DNA from: Opitutaceae bacterium
GTDB lineage: Bacteria; Verrucomicrobiota; Verrucomicrobiia; Opitutales; Opitutaceae
Assembly (NCBI GenBank): GCA_018667915.1
Contig: JABIRI010000153.1
Location: 1 to 62,871, forward strand
Length of the DNA: 62,871 nucleotides
Direction of reading: 5' to 3'
The position numbers and the translations under genes were made by a program. Within the stretch, counting starts at the first letter, position 1. Each line of letters begins with the position of its first letter. The notes under the pieces were generated by a model, which ran no database searches, was not told where the DNA came from, and saw only the letters and a program-made list of their open reading frames with translations. This document shows, piece by piece, positions 51,674-61,450 of this stretch.

Positions 51674-53535
51674 AAGAGCGTGAGGCTCGGCCAGAAGGTG
51701 ATGATAATCACGGCCACGAATTGCAGACCGAAATATGGCAACGACGCTTTCAACACTTCGCCCATCGGTTTGTTGAACCGATAGGAGGAAATGAAGAGGT
51801 TCATGCCCACCGGCGGGGTCAGGAATCCGAGGCCGAGATTGGCGAGGAAAAGGATGCCGAGATGAATGGGATCGATTTCGTAGGCGATTCCCAAAGGAAC
51901 CAACAAAGGCACCACGATGATGATCGCGGAGAACACATCCATCATGCAGCCCAGCAGGAGCAGAATCACAACCAAGCACAGCAGGAACACCGTCTTCGAA
52001 GTGACGTGCTCCGTGACATAGTCGACGAGCAGCGACGGCACTTCCGCATCCACCAGGTAATTGGTCAGCCCTTGCGCCACGCCCAGAATCAGCAGCACCC
52101 CGCCAATCAACAATCCGCACTCGCGCATCACGCCCAACAGTTTTCCCCACTTCAGGTCGCGATAAATCAGCGTTTGGGTGAGCAGCGCATACAGCGCCGT
52201 TAGCGCCGCCGCCTCCACGGGTGTAGCGAGCCCACTGAAGATTCCGCCTAAGCTCACGACCGGAATTAATAGCTCCCACTTCGCGTCCCAAAATGCCGAC
52301 CACGCCTCACCGCCATTGAAATGCCAGAGCGGTGCCGCCGTATCTGCCTTGGGTCGCGAGTAAGTTGCCCACGCGATTGTTGCACCGGCCAACAACAGTC
52401 CCGGACCGATCCCGGCCAAGAACATCGTCTTAATCTCCACATGTGCCACGATCGCGTAAAGAATCAGCGGCAAACACGGCGCAAACAACATGCCGATCGA
52501 ACCCGATCCCGTCAGCAAACCGATCGACGCCCGCTCGCTGTAACGCCCTTCCATCAGGAATGGCACGATCAGACCACCCAACGCCAGAATAGTCACCCCC
52601 GACGCCCCCGTCAGCGAAGTGAAAAACGCACACGCCATCACCGTCACGATCGCTGGTCCCGATCGCATGTCCCCGGTCATCGCCTGAAGCAGCCGTACCA
52701 TACGCGCAGACGTGCCTCCTTCCGCCAGAAAATACCCTGCCAACGTAAACAACGGCAGCGCGGGAATCGTTGGGTTGGTCGATAAACTATAGTGCGAAAG
52801 CGCCACCGACTCCAACGGGTTCCATGATCCCCAAAAGAGAAACACGGCCGCCCCACCCAGCAGCGTAAAAATCGGTGCGCCCAACACGCCACTCACGAAC
52901 ACCGCCACGAGCAGCACAATCGCCGGCGTCCACGTCTCCGGTTCGATCGTATAGCGCAAAACATACCAAGCAATCGCCCCCGCCACCGCCATCGCCGCCA
53001 CTCGCATCCACCATTCCGCGCCCACGTGCCGCACCAACCGCATCGCCACGATAGCAAACCCCGCGGCCAGCGCGATCAACGCCACCCAAACCGGCACGCC
53101 ATACGCGATCTCTTTACCTCCACCTTTCTCAAATAACAAAAACTGCCAACTCGCCCACGCCAGCAGCACACACACCCCTGTTGAAATTCCCACGCGCAGC
53201 ACTTCGCAAATCTTTCCCCAAGGTGAAGCCAACCCCGCAAAGCCCTGCGACAATGTCAGCAGTCGCGCCTCCCGGGCCGCCACCGCTCCCCCCAACATAC
53301 TCACCATCAATGTGAAATGCTGGGTCAACGCATTGCCGCCCACCAATCCCGACGAGAAAAACGACCGCAACACCATCTCGAGCAACGGCACGACCAAAAT
53401 ACCAGCAAGGGCGAGCGCCAGCAGCCCATCTTCTCCGCCGTGAACTACCCGCCAAAATTTGTTCGGCGGCAGCACCGCCGCTTCGCTCGCCGCTCCCACT
53501 CCCGACGCTTTCGTCGTTGAATCCGAATCAGCCAC
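51664..53535 (-). CDS. TRAP transporter permease, fused DctQ and DctM
   Basis: 623 residues from the GTG at 53535. The N-terminal part (about 25-190) is a four-helix DctQ-like small subunit; the rest is the large DctM permease with TFTLAGYFLAEG-like text (LPLFTLAGYFLAEGG), ASGVTILALGGLIVPFL and FLTPPVGMNLFISSYRF. TRAP permeases import carboxylates or sugar acids with sodium. The start overlaps the DctP gene by eight bases. Its stop lies in a REP-like repeat. Order TatT-DctP-DctQM indicates a TatT-type TRAP system. Confidence 0.92.
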   Translation of the reverse strand: MADSDSTTKASGVGAASEAAVLPPNKFWRVVHGGEDGLLALALAGILVVPLLEMVLRSFFSSGLVGGNALTQHFTLMVSMLGGAVAAREARLLTLSQGFAGLASPWGKICEVLRVGISTGVCVLLAWASWQFLLFEKGGGKEIAYGVPVWVALIALAAGFAIVAMRLVRHVGAEWWMRVAAMAVAGAIAWYVLRYTIEPETWTPAIVLLVAVFVSGVLGAPIFTLLGGAAVFLFWGSWNPLESVALSHYSLSTNPTIPALPLFTLAGYFLAEGGTSARMVRLLQAMTGDMRSGPAIVTVMACAFFTSLTGASGVTILALGGLIVPFLMEGRYSERASIGLLTGSGSIGMLFAPCLPLILYAIVAHVEIKTMFLAGIGPGLLLAGATIAWATYSRPKADTAAPLWHFNGGEAWSAFWDAKWELLIPVVSLGGIFSGLATPVEAAALTALYALLTQTLIYRDLKWGKLLGVMRECGLLIGGVLLILGVAQGLTNYLVDAEVPSLLVDYVTEHVTSKTVFLLCLVVILLLLGCMMDVFSAIIIVVPLLVPLGIAYEIDPIHLGILFLANLGLGFLTPPVGMNLFISSYRFNKPMGEVLKASLPYFGLQFVAVIIITFWPSLTLFLT

Positions 53536-54553
53536 CGTTCGTCTCTCGGTATTCTTCGAGCAAACGCATGATCTCGTCGAACTCTGCTTCCGGCACGACC
53601 CCGCCACGGATCTGTGGATGCAGTCCGAGGCCAAATTCCATCCACTCCTCTAGCAACTCGCCCTCAATCGGCGTCACGTTGAGACCGCGCTTCACCATCG
53701 CATCAATCGATTCCTGCATTTCGACCCGTGCCCGATCGGTTAGTTTGCGCCCGGCTTCGGCTGCGCTCGTTTTAACGACTTCACGCTGGCCTTCCGTCAA
53801 TCGATCCCAGCTTTTCTGGCTCATCACGATCGCTCCGGAGAGCGGCAGCCAATTCACATCCAACATGTAGGGAGCCGGCTGATAAAACTGTGCCGCCAGC
53901 GCATAAATCGGCGGAGCCGGCGCGATATTTACCAGACCGGTCTGCAAGCTCACCAACACATCGGTAGGCTCCAGCTCAACCGGCTGCGTGCCGATCGATC
54001 GTGCGATCTCCATGGTGCCCGGGCTACCCGGCACGATAAATACCTTACCACCCCGCATATCTTCCGGCCGTTCAATCGGCTCTTTGGAGAAAATTTTTAC
54101 CCACCCGGTGTCGAACCAACCCAGCACCACGTAACCCTTATCCGCGAGAATCTTCGCATACTTGGGGCCGAGCTTAGCCCGAACGTATTCGACTTCTTCA
54201 TACGACTGGTAGGCGACTGGGATATTCTGCAGTCCACTCACGCTGTTATCGATTTCGGTCAGTCCCGACGTCGTCAGTAGCCCGGCCTGTAATTGGCCCA
54301 GACCCATGCGCCGCACGACATCCCCTTCGCCCCCCATGGTGCCATCGGTAAATATGGTCAACCGCACGCCACCGTCCGGCGCCTCGCGCCATGCCTGACC
54401 CATTTCCTGGAGGATCAGGTGAAACGAGGTTCCCTTCGGGGCGAGGGTCGCGAGTTTGACCCGCGCTTGTCGCGCACTCAACGACCACACCCCCACCAAG
54501 CCGGTGAGCACCAGCAACGCTACTAAACGACGGATCACTAATCGGTTCATCAT
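53528..54553 (-). CDS. TRAP transporter solute-binding protein (DctP-like)
   Basis: 341 residues with an N-terminal signal or anchor (about 8-26). VKLATLAPKGTSFHLILQEMGQAWRE, FTDGTMGGEGDVVRRMGLGQLQAG and PEDMRGGKVFIVPGSP show the TRAP binding-protein fold. It captures the substrate for the DctQM permease. The gene is 19 bases after the TatT gene and overlaps the permease gene. Substrate unknown; the family member with TatT in Treponema binds hydrophobic ligands. Confidence 0.92.
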   Translation of the reverse strand: MMNRLVIRRLVALLVLTGLVGVWSLSARQARVKLATLAPKGTSFHLILQEMGQAWREAPDGGVRLTIFTDGTMGGEGDVVRRMGLGQLQAGLLTTSGLTEIDNSVSGLQNIPVAYQSYEEVEYVRAKLGPKYAKILADKGYVVLGWFDTGWVKIFSKEPIERPEDMRGGKVFIVPGSPGTMEIARSIGTQPVELEPTDVLVSLQTGLVNIAPAPPIYALAAQFYQPAPYMLDVNWLPLSGAIVMSQKSWDRLTEGQREVVKTSAAEAGRKLTDRARVEMQESIDAMVKRGLNVTPIEGELLEEWMEFGLGLHPQIRGGVVPEAEFDEIMRLLEEYRETNGG

Positions 54554-54572
54554 AATCTAGGTCCTACTGCCA

Positions 54573-55499
54573 TCATTCCAAAAAGAGATCGTCAACCCGT
54601 CCGAGCAGCCATTCGGCACGTTGCTGGGCGATCAAAATAGCTAGGCGGTTGTCCACATGAGTATTCGCATCGATCGCCAATGCCTGCCCGAGGAGGCGTT
54701 CGTAGCCGGCTCGGTCTTGATCCTGAATGCTCACCGCCTCCGCCAGATTCACGTAGGCACTCGCACTCGCGCCGCCCGAAATCCGCACAGCTTCATTAAA
54801 ATGTCCAATCACCGCTTCGCGGATCAAGTCAGGGTCACCCGTGCCTGCCGCCTTGAGTGTAATCATCAATTCGTGAATCGCCCCCCAACTCCAATCCGGC
54901 TCCAACGCGAGCGCCCGATCGGCCAACGCATTCACCGCCGGCAACTGAGCAAGCAACTCCGGATCGGTCCGGCTGTGCGAGATCGCCGACCCCAATGCCG
55001 CCGCGGTCCAATAGGCCAATTCAACATCATCCGCGCCTAGGCGACTGACTGTTGCCATCGGATCGGATCGGAATCCTGCCCGAAAACCCGGATGAGTCGC
55101 CTCTAGCCCGCTCAAACCGTATTCGAACGCCCGAAGGTAAAACGCCACGGCGCGCTTATACTGAACCTGCGACGCAAAAAAATCGTCATCCGCCTCGAAG
55201 TCGGCCGGCTGCTCCACCCAGCCCTTCGCATATTGCGTGAATCCCGCGGAGGCTGCCAGCAGCAGATCAGGATTGTCGGGTTGGGCCGCCAAGAGCGACT
55301 CGACCAACTTCAGGCTAAACGGAATTGCCTGCCCCGCGAACGCGATGTCGGCCTCCTGGGCGAATGCACTGCCCGAGCCTTCCGCCAAAGACGACGCGAT
55401 TTCCTTGATTGCGAAGTTTTTCACCGAGCACCCAGCCAGCCCGAGGCTCAAAACGGCCCCGGCAATCCCCCGCCCAATGTTATTCTGCAAAGTCTTCAT
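54573..55499 (-). CDS. TatT-family TRAP-associated lipoprotein
   Basis: 308 residues. The signal peptide ends in LAGCS, so a lipoprotein. The helical body (SLKLVESLLAAQPDNPDLLLAASAGFTQYAKGWVE, then DRALALEPDWSWGAIHELMITLKA) matches the T component of TRAP systems, which forms a pore-lined trimer around the binding protein. It is the first gene of the three-gene TRAP unit. The 55500-55564 gap before it holds its promoter. Confidence 0.87.
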   Translation of the reverse strand: MKTLQNNIGRGIAGAVLSLGLAGCSVKNFAIKEIASSLAEGSGSAFAQEADIAFAGQAIPFSLKLVESLLAAQPDNPDLLLAASAGFTQYAKGWVEQPADFEADDDFFASQVQYKRAVAFYLRAFEYGLSGLEATHPGFRAGFRSDPMATVSRLGADDVELAYWTAAALGSAISHSRTDPELLAQLPAVNALADRALALEPDWSWGAIHELMITLKAAGTGDPDLIREAVIGHFNEAVRISGGASASAYVNLAEAVSIQDQDRAGYERLLGQALAIDANTHVDNRLAILIAQQRAEWLLGRVDDLFLE

Positions 55500-55564
55500 G
55501 ATTTCTAACCGCTACCATGTGAAGAAGGCGCGACGTCAAAAGGACATATTTTGTTAAAAAATGT

Positions 55565-55975
55565 TCATTCGCTGATTGTCATGCAGGTGCACGTCGCCGT
55601 CGCCACCAATTTACCGCGTGCGTCATGGATTTCGCAGTCCAAAAATCCGATGCGTAGTCCGCGTTGCACCATCCGCGCCGTCGCCACAATACGGCCCATT
55701 TTTACGGGACGCATGAAATTTACCTTCAACTCGATGGTCGAAAAATCCTCCGATTCCAGCAGCACCCTCCCATAAGCCGTGCCCATGGCGGCATCGGCCA
55801 GCGCACTTATCACCCCGCCGTGCACGCGACCCATTGGGTTGGCGTGTTTTTCTCCCGCGTCCAAAGCCACCAGCGTCGATCCATCATCCCCGGCTGGAGC
55901 GACCTCAAACCCGATCAGACGGGAGATCGGAGCTTCGCTAAAACGATCGCTGGAGGGAGACGGAATCAATGACAT
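55565..55975 (-). CDS. PaaI-type hotdog thioesterase
   Basis: 136 residues from ATG 55975 (GTG 55993 is possible). HANPMGRVHGGVISALADAAMGTAYG is the PaaI motif with Gly-rich helix and the catalytic region, and FMRPVKMGRIVATARMVQRGLRI follows. It should hydrolyse aromatic or medium-chain acyl-CoA. It lies downstream of the deacetylase gene by 52 bases and may share its transcript. Confidence 0.9.
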   Translation of the reverse strand: MSLIPSPSSDRFSEAPISRLIGFEVAPAGDDGSTLVALDAGEKHANPMGRVHGGVISALADAAMGTAYGRVLLESEDFSTIELKVNFMRPVKMGRIVATARMVQRGLRIGFLDCEIHDARGKLVATATCTCMTISE

Positions 55976-56027
55976 CGCCGCAACAGGTATCACCCGGTTA
56001 ACGGTAGCAAGCGGAAGCCGCGAATCG

Positions 56028-56999
56028 TCAGCGGCGCAGCAGGTCGCGGAGCGCCCGATTATCGATGAGAATGATCCCTTCCTCTTCCATGATCGCCTTT
56101 GTCGCCGGGCTCATGGCCCAGTCGTAGTCGATCTGACGCCACTGCGCCCCCCACAGCGGGTGTTCCACCATGATCGCCTGCATCTCGGGGTCGTCGAAAC
56201 CGAGGTGCAAAACCATCAAGTTCAAACCGGGTTCCAGGTTCCTCAGCGCTTTGTTGTAATAGGCCTCCATGCCGTCCGGGTAGCTATCAGGCGGCGCGCC
56301 ATCGATCGTGGTGTAGTTCACGGGATAATTCGCCAACTTCATCTTGAGATCAACATCTGCAACCGGGTCTCCTTGATGCTGATGCACCCGGATGGGTAGA
56401 CGATATTCCTCCCCGATACGCACATACAGCGCGGCGATTTCATCCGTCGCCAACATCGAGCCCATGTGACCATCGAGGTGCGTGACATCTAAACCCACCG
56501 CGAGTGCCCGGTCGATCTGCTCTCGAATTTCCGCTTCCACTTCGGCAACCGACGCTGCCGCCGCGAAGTCGGGCACATTGTCATGAAAAACACCCTCGGC
56601 CGTGACAAGGCTCGGCACGTCATCCGCGCCCAAGAGCGGTCCCCATTTGTAGTGTTTCCACTCTGCGGTGAGCGTGAGGTGCACGCCCAAATCCAGCTCC
56701 GGATGAGCCTGCGAAAGTTCCAAGGCCTCGCTCACCCACGGTGTCGGCATCATCACGCTGGCCGAGGTCACCACGCCTTCCCGCATCGCTTCCACCGTCG
56801 CAACGTTCTTGGAGTGCGACATGCCCAAATCATCCGCGTGGATGATCAACAGCTTCGCATCCGCCGGATATCCCAACCGCTCCTGCACCGAAATCTCCGA
56901 ATCGTGACTATGCCCGTGCTCATGACCAAACGACTTCCCTCCAAACGCACATATCAGCCCTAATGCCACCAAGATCCTCAACATCGGAATAGCTTTCAT
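56028..56999 (-). CDS. ChbG/YdjC-like carbohydrate deacetylase, exported
   Basis: 323 residues. A signal peptide (about 1-25) is followed by a His-rich stretch (HEHGHSHDSE). LLIIHADDLGMSHSKNVATVEAMREGVVTSASVM is the metal-binding start of YdjC proteins, and DVTHLDGHMGSM and GLNLMVLHLGFDDPEM contain further ligands. These enzymes remove acetyl groups from N-acetylated oligosaccharides. The periplasmic location is less usual; most relatives are cytoplasmic. The His-rich N-terminus may bind zinc. Confidence 0.87.
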   Translation of the reverse strand: MKAIPMLRILVALGLICAFGGKSFGHEHGHSHDSEISVQERLGYPADAKLLIIHADDLGMSHSKNVATVEAMREGVVTSASVMMPTPWVSEALELSQAHPELDLGVHLTLTAEWKHYKWGPLLGADDVPSLVTAEGVFHDNVPDFAAAASVAEVEAEIREQIDRALAVGLDVTHLDGHMGSMLATDEIAALYVRIGEEYRLPIRVHQHQGDPVADVDLKMKLANYPVNYTTIDGAPPDSYPDGMEAYYNKALRNLEPGLNLMVLHLGFDDPEMQAIMVEHPLWGAQWRQIDYDWAMSPATKAIMEEEGIILIDNRALRDLLRR

Positions 57000-57139
57000 G
57001 TCCTCACCCTACTCAACCTTCCTACCACGAGTAGAGCCCGAAACATCTTCACGTTAAACGCCCCGCCTCAAACCGCCCCTCCCAATAACGGACGAAGTTG
57101 AAGGTTCCAAATCCGGCCAACACCCGTCATCGCCAGACT

Positions 57140-58591
57140 ATGCCGTTTTCCGCTCTCGGACTTTCAGCCCCTTTAACCCGCGCCCTCACCGCGCGGCACT
57201 ACGTCATGCCTACGCCCGTGCAGGCTGAGGCCATTCCCACGATCTTGCGGGGCGGCGACGTGTGGGCACAGGCCCAGACCGGTTCCGGTAAAACCGCTGC
57301 ATTTGCCCTGCCTATCCTGGAACACCTCAGCGCTCAAGACCGCCCCGCCGGCCGCACCATCTCCATTCTCGTTCTCGTGCCCACCCGTGAACTCGCCGCT
57401 CAAGTCACCGAATCCTTTCAACACTACGGCGAACACCTCCCTATTTCCCCCAAAATCATCACGGCGGTGGGCGGCGTCTCCATCAATCCCCAGATGATGG
57501 ACCTGCGTGGCGGCGCCGATATCGTCGTCGCGACGCCCGGACGCTTGATCGATCTCGTCGAAAAAAACGCCCTAAAACTCGATGCGGTCGAAACCCTCGT
57601 CCTCGATGAAGCCGACCAACTCTTCGCCCTCGGGTTTGCCGTAGAACTGGGACGTATCCTCGGCCTACTCCCCCGCCGCCGCCAGAACCTACTCTTCTCG
57701 GCGACCTTTCCCAAAGAGGTCACCGCTCTCGCGAACGAACTCTTGCACGAACCGCATCGCATCGCAATCGAAGCTGCGCCGGAAACCACCCCCGATATCG
57801 TCGAGCGAGCCATTGAAGTCGACGCACCGCGACGCACCCAACTCCTAAACCATCTCATTGTCGAAAACGATTGGGCGCGCGTGTTGATCTTCGTCGCCAC
57901 CAAGTATTCCACCGGCCACGTCGCCGAAAAACTCCGTCGTCTCGGGATCGATGCCGGAGAGCTCCACGGCGAGCTCAGCCAAGGAGCCCGCACCCGCACG
58001 CTTGCCGAATTTCACGAGGGCAAGATCACCGCTCTCGTCGCCACCGATCTCGCCGCCCGTGGCCTCGACTTCGAAAAATTGCCTGTGGTGGTCAACTACG
58101 ACCTGCCCCGATCCGCCATCGTCTACACCCACCGTATCGGCCGCACCGGTCGCGCCGGCGAATCCGGCGAGGCAGTAAGCTTCGTGAGCGCATCCACGTT
58201 TGCTCACTTTCAACTCATCGAAAAACGCCACGAATCGCCGATTTCGCGTGAGCAAATTCCCGGCTTCGAACCCGCGATGGTGATGGCTGCTCCGCCACCC
58301 GCATCCGGCGGCGTAAAAGGAAAACGCAAAAGCAAAAAGGATAAACTCCGCGAAGCCGCGGGGCTCGCCCCGGGCCAACCCCTCAACGACCCCAGACAAC
58401 CCGCGAAGCCTAAACCGAAACCTGCGGCCAGACCTCAAGTTTCGGCCAGACCACACCCCAGGCCCGCACCAAAACCTCGCCGGGCTCCGCCCAAAAGGTC
58501 CGACCCTGCGCCCGACAATTCTGCGTTTGATGAGAAACCCAGCTCATTCAGCTGGCGTCGGGTGGATCGCAACCAACACGGTCTCCGCTAG
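57140..58591 (+). CDS. DEAD-box RNA helicase (RhlE-like)
   Basis: 483 residues from ATG 57140. Motifs are in order: Q motif with YVMPTPVQAEAIP, motif I AQTGSGKT (45-52), PTRELA, TPGR, DEAD at 156-159 (LVLDEADQLFALGF), SAT at 187-189, and RIGRTGRAG. The C-terminal 95 residues are basic and Pro-rich (KGKRKSKKDKLREAAGL, PKPKPAARP). It unwinds RNA in ribosome assembly or decay. The next gene starts six bases after its stop, so the two are co-transcribed. Confidence 0.95.
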   Translation: MPFSALGLSAPLTRALTARHYVMPTPVQAEAIPTILRGGDVWAQAQTGSGKTAAFALPILEHLSAQDRPAGRTISILVLVPTRELAAQVTESFQHYGEHLPISPKIITAVGGVSINPQMMDLRGGADIVVATPGRLIDLVEKNALKLDAVETLVLDEADQLFALGFAVELGRILGLLPRRRQNLLFSATFPKEVTALANELLHEPHRIAIEAAPETTPDIVERAIEVDAPRRTQLLNHLIVENDWARVLIFVATKYSTGHVAEKLRRLGIDAGELHGELSQGARTRTLAEFHEGKITALVATDLAARGLDFEKLPVVVNYDLPRSAIVYTHRIGRTGRAGESGEAVSFVSASTFAHFQLIEKRHESPISREQIPGFEPAMVMAAPPPASGGVKGKRKSKKDKLREAAGLAPGQPLNDPRQPAKPKPKPAARPQVSARPHPRPAPKPRRAPPKRSDPAPDNSAFDEKPSSFSWRRVDRNQHGLR

Positions 58592-58597
58592 TCGATC

Positions 58598-59080
58598 GTG
58601 ACACCTCTGGCTCTCTTCACCGATGGCAGCGTGCACCCGCCGACGGGCGCCGGGTATGCCGCATATTTTGCCTGCCGAGAAGACGAACTCGCCGCCCCTC
58701 CTCCATCTGAGGAAATCATGGTCAAACGATTCGAAAAAACCAACGCCGCGAGACTCGAATTGTCCGCGCTTCTCTGGGCTTTGGAGGAACTCGGTGAACA
58801 GGCCCAAAACGCGACAATCTACACCGACTCGCAAACGATCACCGGATTGCCCGACCGCCGCACTCGGATCGAATCCACCGACTTTCACGCCAAGACCGGA
58901 CGCCTCCTCAACAACCACGATCTCTACCGCGCGTTCTACCAAACTTGGGACAAACGCCAATTCACCGTTGTGAAATTGGAAGGTCACACGAGCACCGCCC
59001 GCTCGACAGCATTGCAACGCATCTTCGCTCAAGTCGATCAAGCGGCCCGCAAAACGCTTCGCTGTAGCCGGGGTCGCTGA
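58598..59080 (+). CDS. RNase H-like protein
   Basis: 160 residues from a GTG. Asp9 in LFTDGSV, Glu54 in RLELSALLWAL, Asp77 in IYTDSQTI and Asp147 in AQVDQAAR can form the four-acid RNase H site. The usual KGH loop is replaced by LEGHTSTARST. It probably cleaves RNA of RNA-DNA hybrids or is a related nuclease, coupled to the DEAD-box helicase gene six bases upstream. Confidence 0.75.
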   Translation: MTPLALFTDGSVHPPTGAGYAAYFACREDELAAPPPSEEIMVKRFEKTNAARLELSALLWALEELGEQAQNATIYTDSQTITGLPDRRTRIESTDFHAKTGRLLNNHDLYRAFYQTWDKRQFTVVKLEGHTSTARSTALQRIFAQVDQAARKTLRCSRGR

Positions 59081-59169
59081 CCCCGGTATCCTGCCTCGCC
59101 GAACCAACCCACTCCTCTGGGGTCAACGGCTCCAGCTGCAATTCAACCCCGCACCAAATCCCTCGCCCT

Positions 59170-59391
59170 CTAGAAAAAACCTTCGTCGAAACCGTGGTTG
59201 ATACCCGGCTGAGGCGGTGCTTTGCGGCGGCGACTTGCGGGGGTCGCGCTCTTTGGTTTCGCACTTTCTGAAATCGATTGCGCTCCCGTCAGTCGTGATC
59301 CCACGGCCAGTCCAATCAACGATGCACCTGTCCGTTTAAACCAGGTTCGGCGATTCAAGACGGAGTCGATATTTTGGGAATGAAAATTCAT
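59170..59391 (-). CDS. Small protein with twin-arginine-like N-terminus
   Basis: 73 residues. NRRTWFKRTGASLIGLAVGSRLTGAQ resembles a Tat signal: twin Arg, a hydrophobic stretch and a possible AQ cleavage. The remaining 35 residues are polar and basic, ending GINHGFDEGFF. No family is recognised. It is either a short exported peptide or a remnant. It diverges from the heparinase-like gene. Confidence 0.45.
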   Translation of the reverse strand: MNFHSQNIDSVLNRRTWFKRTGASLIGLAVGSRLTGAQSISESAKPKSATPASRRRKAPPQPGINHGFDEGFF

Positions 59392-59506
59392 CGCGAAACA
59401 GTTTCCTCAGCAAGCCACCACCGAACGGATCACGCAAGACTCGAACACTGTAATTCGATGCCGGTCTCCCTTGCTTTTCCGACCTAATTCACGTCACGGT
59501 TTCGAC

Positions 59507-61360
59507 ATGGGTGCTCTTGACTTCAATTTCGAAATTCCCGCGGGCGAACGTTACTACGCGAGCCCGGAACGCGTGAAGGCCTGGCAGAAGATCCTGCCCG
59601 ATGAAAACTTCGATTTTGCCCCACCCGTCACTGACCGCGCGGCGTGGTCCCGCTGGCAGGACGATGTGTTTGGCCGTCAGATTCTGGCCCGCGCCCGTGA
59701 GCTCGTTGCCATGGGTTGGCCGGACTACAACGACGCGACATACATCGATTGTCTGGAGACCGAGTCCGTTACCAAAATCAACACCGTCCTGCCGCTCGTG
59801 CGCGAACGCCAAGGCGTATTTTTGTTAGCCGAAGCCATCTTCGACGAAGGCGAGTTTCTCGACGTCATTGCCTCCGATTTTAGAAACCTGACCAAGCTCA
59901 GTTCCTGGGTGCACCCCAACAACGATCTCGAACGGCGTAACCTAAATGGCGATACGATCGAAATCGATCTCGTCACCGCCCACTACTCCGCCCAGCTCGG
60001 TCACACCGTTTACATTCTAGGCGCGCGACTCGATGCCAGCCTCGTTCGCGACATCCGCGCCGAAGTCGACCGCCGCGCCTTTCACCCTTTACGCAAAAGG
60101 CTCGAGACCGGTGAGGACGTTTACTGGTGGGTGGATGTCACCCACAACTGGAACTCGGTCAACCTCGCCTGCATGGTGCAAGCCGCCGCCGCGCTGTTGC
60201 CCGCGGAGGAACGCGCCTGGTGGTTCGCCACCGGTGAGATGCTCGTGAAATACTTCCGCGAGAGCTTTAACAACGATGGATTCTGCACCGAAGGCGTGAG
60301 CTACTGGTCCTACGGCGTCGCCAATTATATTTTTATCTCCGAAATGTTTCGCCTTGGCACCAACGGCCTCGTCGATCTCTTCGACGAACCGAAAATGTCC
60401 CGCGTCGCGCTGTATCCTGAGCGGGTCGAGATCCAACCCGGACTCTTCCCAACCTATGCCGACTGCCGACTCGGCGCCCAACCCGTCTTCTGGGCTCAAT
60501 ATTGGTTGGACAATCGTCGCGGCGCATCGACCGACGAATCCCAGCCGATTGCCCATCCCCCCGACGCGTTAAATTCCGACAAACTCGCCTATCTGGCGCA
60601 GGCGATTCTCTGGATGTTTCACACCATCGACCCTCGGGCTCCTCGCGCTACCAATCGCCCCGTCGAACTACGGAATTGGTTTAAGGATTCATCGTTGCTC
60701 ATCGCCCGCCCCGGTCCGCAAACCAAACGTAAGTTGTCCGCAACGTTGCTCGGCGGTCACAACGGCGTGAACCACAATCACAACGACCTCGGAACCTTCA
60801 CCGTCATCCTCGACGGGCGTGCGCTCATCGTGGATCCCGGACTGGAGATCTACAGCTTCCGCACCTTCAGCCTCCAACGCTACGAAAGCCAGTTGCTCAA
60901 CTCCTATGGCCATCCCGTGCCCCGCGTCGCCGGTCAACTCCAAGAAGACGGTCCCGAGTGGCAAACCAGTGTGCTCGAAACCGAATTCACGGATGATGTC
61001 GATCGCGTGGTCTTCGATCTGCGCCGCGCCTACGATGTGCCCAGCCTGCGTTCTCTCGAACGCGAGTTCATCTACGATCGCCGCGGCGACGGCAGCGTTA
61101 CGGTGATCGACCGTGTCGAGTTTTCCGAACCCGCCGAGTTCGAATCGGCACTCATCTCCTTCGGCAAAGCCAGCATTTCGGGTCATCGAGTCACCTTGGT
61201 CGACGGACCGACCACCCTTCACGCCGACGTCTCCATTGACGGCGCCGATCTCGAATTCGAAGAAGATACGATCAACCAGCCTCCGCACCCCATTCGCGTC
61301 GCCCTGCGCTGCGCGAAACCGGTCCGAGCCGCAACCGTGACGACCGTGCTCCACGCTTAG
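59507..61360 (+). CDS. Heparinase II/III-like protein
   Basis: 617 residues from ATG 59507. The N-terminal alpha-toroid includes VYWWVDVTHNWNSVNLACMVQAAA and CTEGVSYWSYG; the C-terminal beta-sandwich includes GVNHNHNDLGTFTVILDGRALIVDPG, typical of heparinase II/III and alginate-lyase relatives. No signal peptide is seen, so it may act in the cytoplasm on imported oligosaccharides. Substrate unknown. It lies alone between the Tat-like peptide and tex. Confidence 0.83.
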   Translation: MGALDFNFEIPAGERYYASPERVKAWQKILPDENFDFAPPVTDRAAWSRWQDDVFGRQILARARELVAMGWPDYNDATYIDCLETESVTKINTVLPLVRERQGVFLLAEAIFDEGEFLDVIASDFRNLTKLSSWVHPNNDLERRNLNGDTIEIDLVTAHYSAQLGHTVYILGARLDASLVRDIRAEVDRRAFHPLRKRLETGEDVYWWVDVTHNWNSVNLACMVQAAAALLPAEERAWWFATGEMLVKYFRESFNNDGFCTEGVSYWSYGVANYIFISEMFRLGTNGLVDLFDEPKMSRVALYPERVEIQPGLFPTYADCRLGAQPVFWAQYWLDNRRGASTDESQPIAHPPDALNSDKLAYLAQAILWMFHTIDPRAPRATNRPVELRNWFKDSSLLIARPGPQTKRKLSATLLGGHNGVNHNHNDLGTFTVILDGRALIVDPGLEIYSFRTFSLQRYESQLLNSYGHPVPRVAGQLQEDGPEWQTSVLETEFTDDVDRVVFDLRRAYDVPSLRSLEREFIYDRRGDGSVTVIDRVEFSEPAEFESALISFGKASISGHRVTLVDGPTTLHADVSIDGADLEFEEDTINQPPHPIRVALRCAKPVRAATVTTVLHA

Positions 61361-61450
61361 GCAGCCAACTGGAATCGATCGGATTAAAATAATACGGTTT
61401 GGCCTTGAGCCGTGACGGAGAGCCTCTCTGCTCGTCCGCTTTCCCACCAC

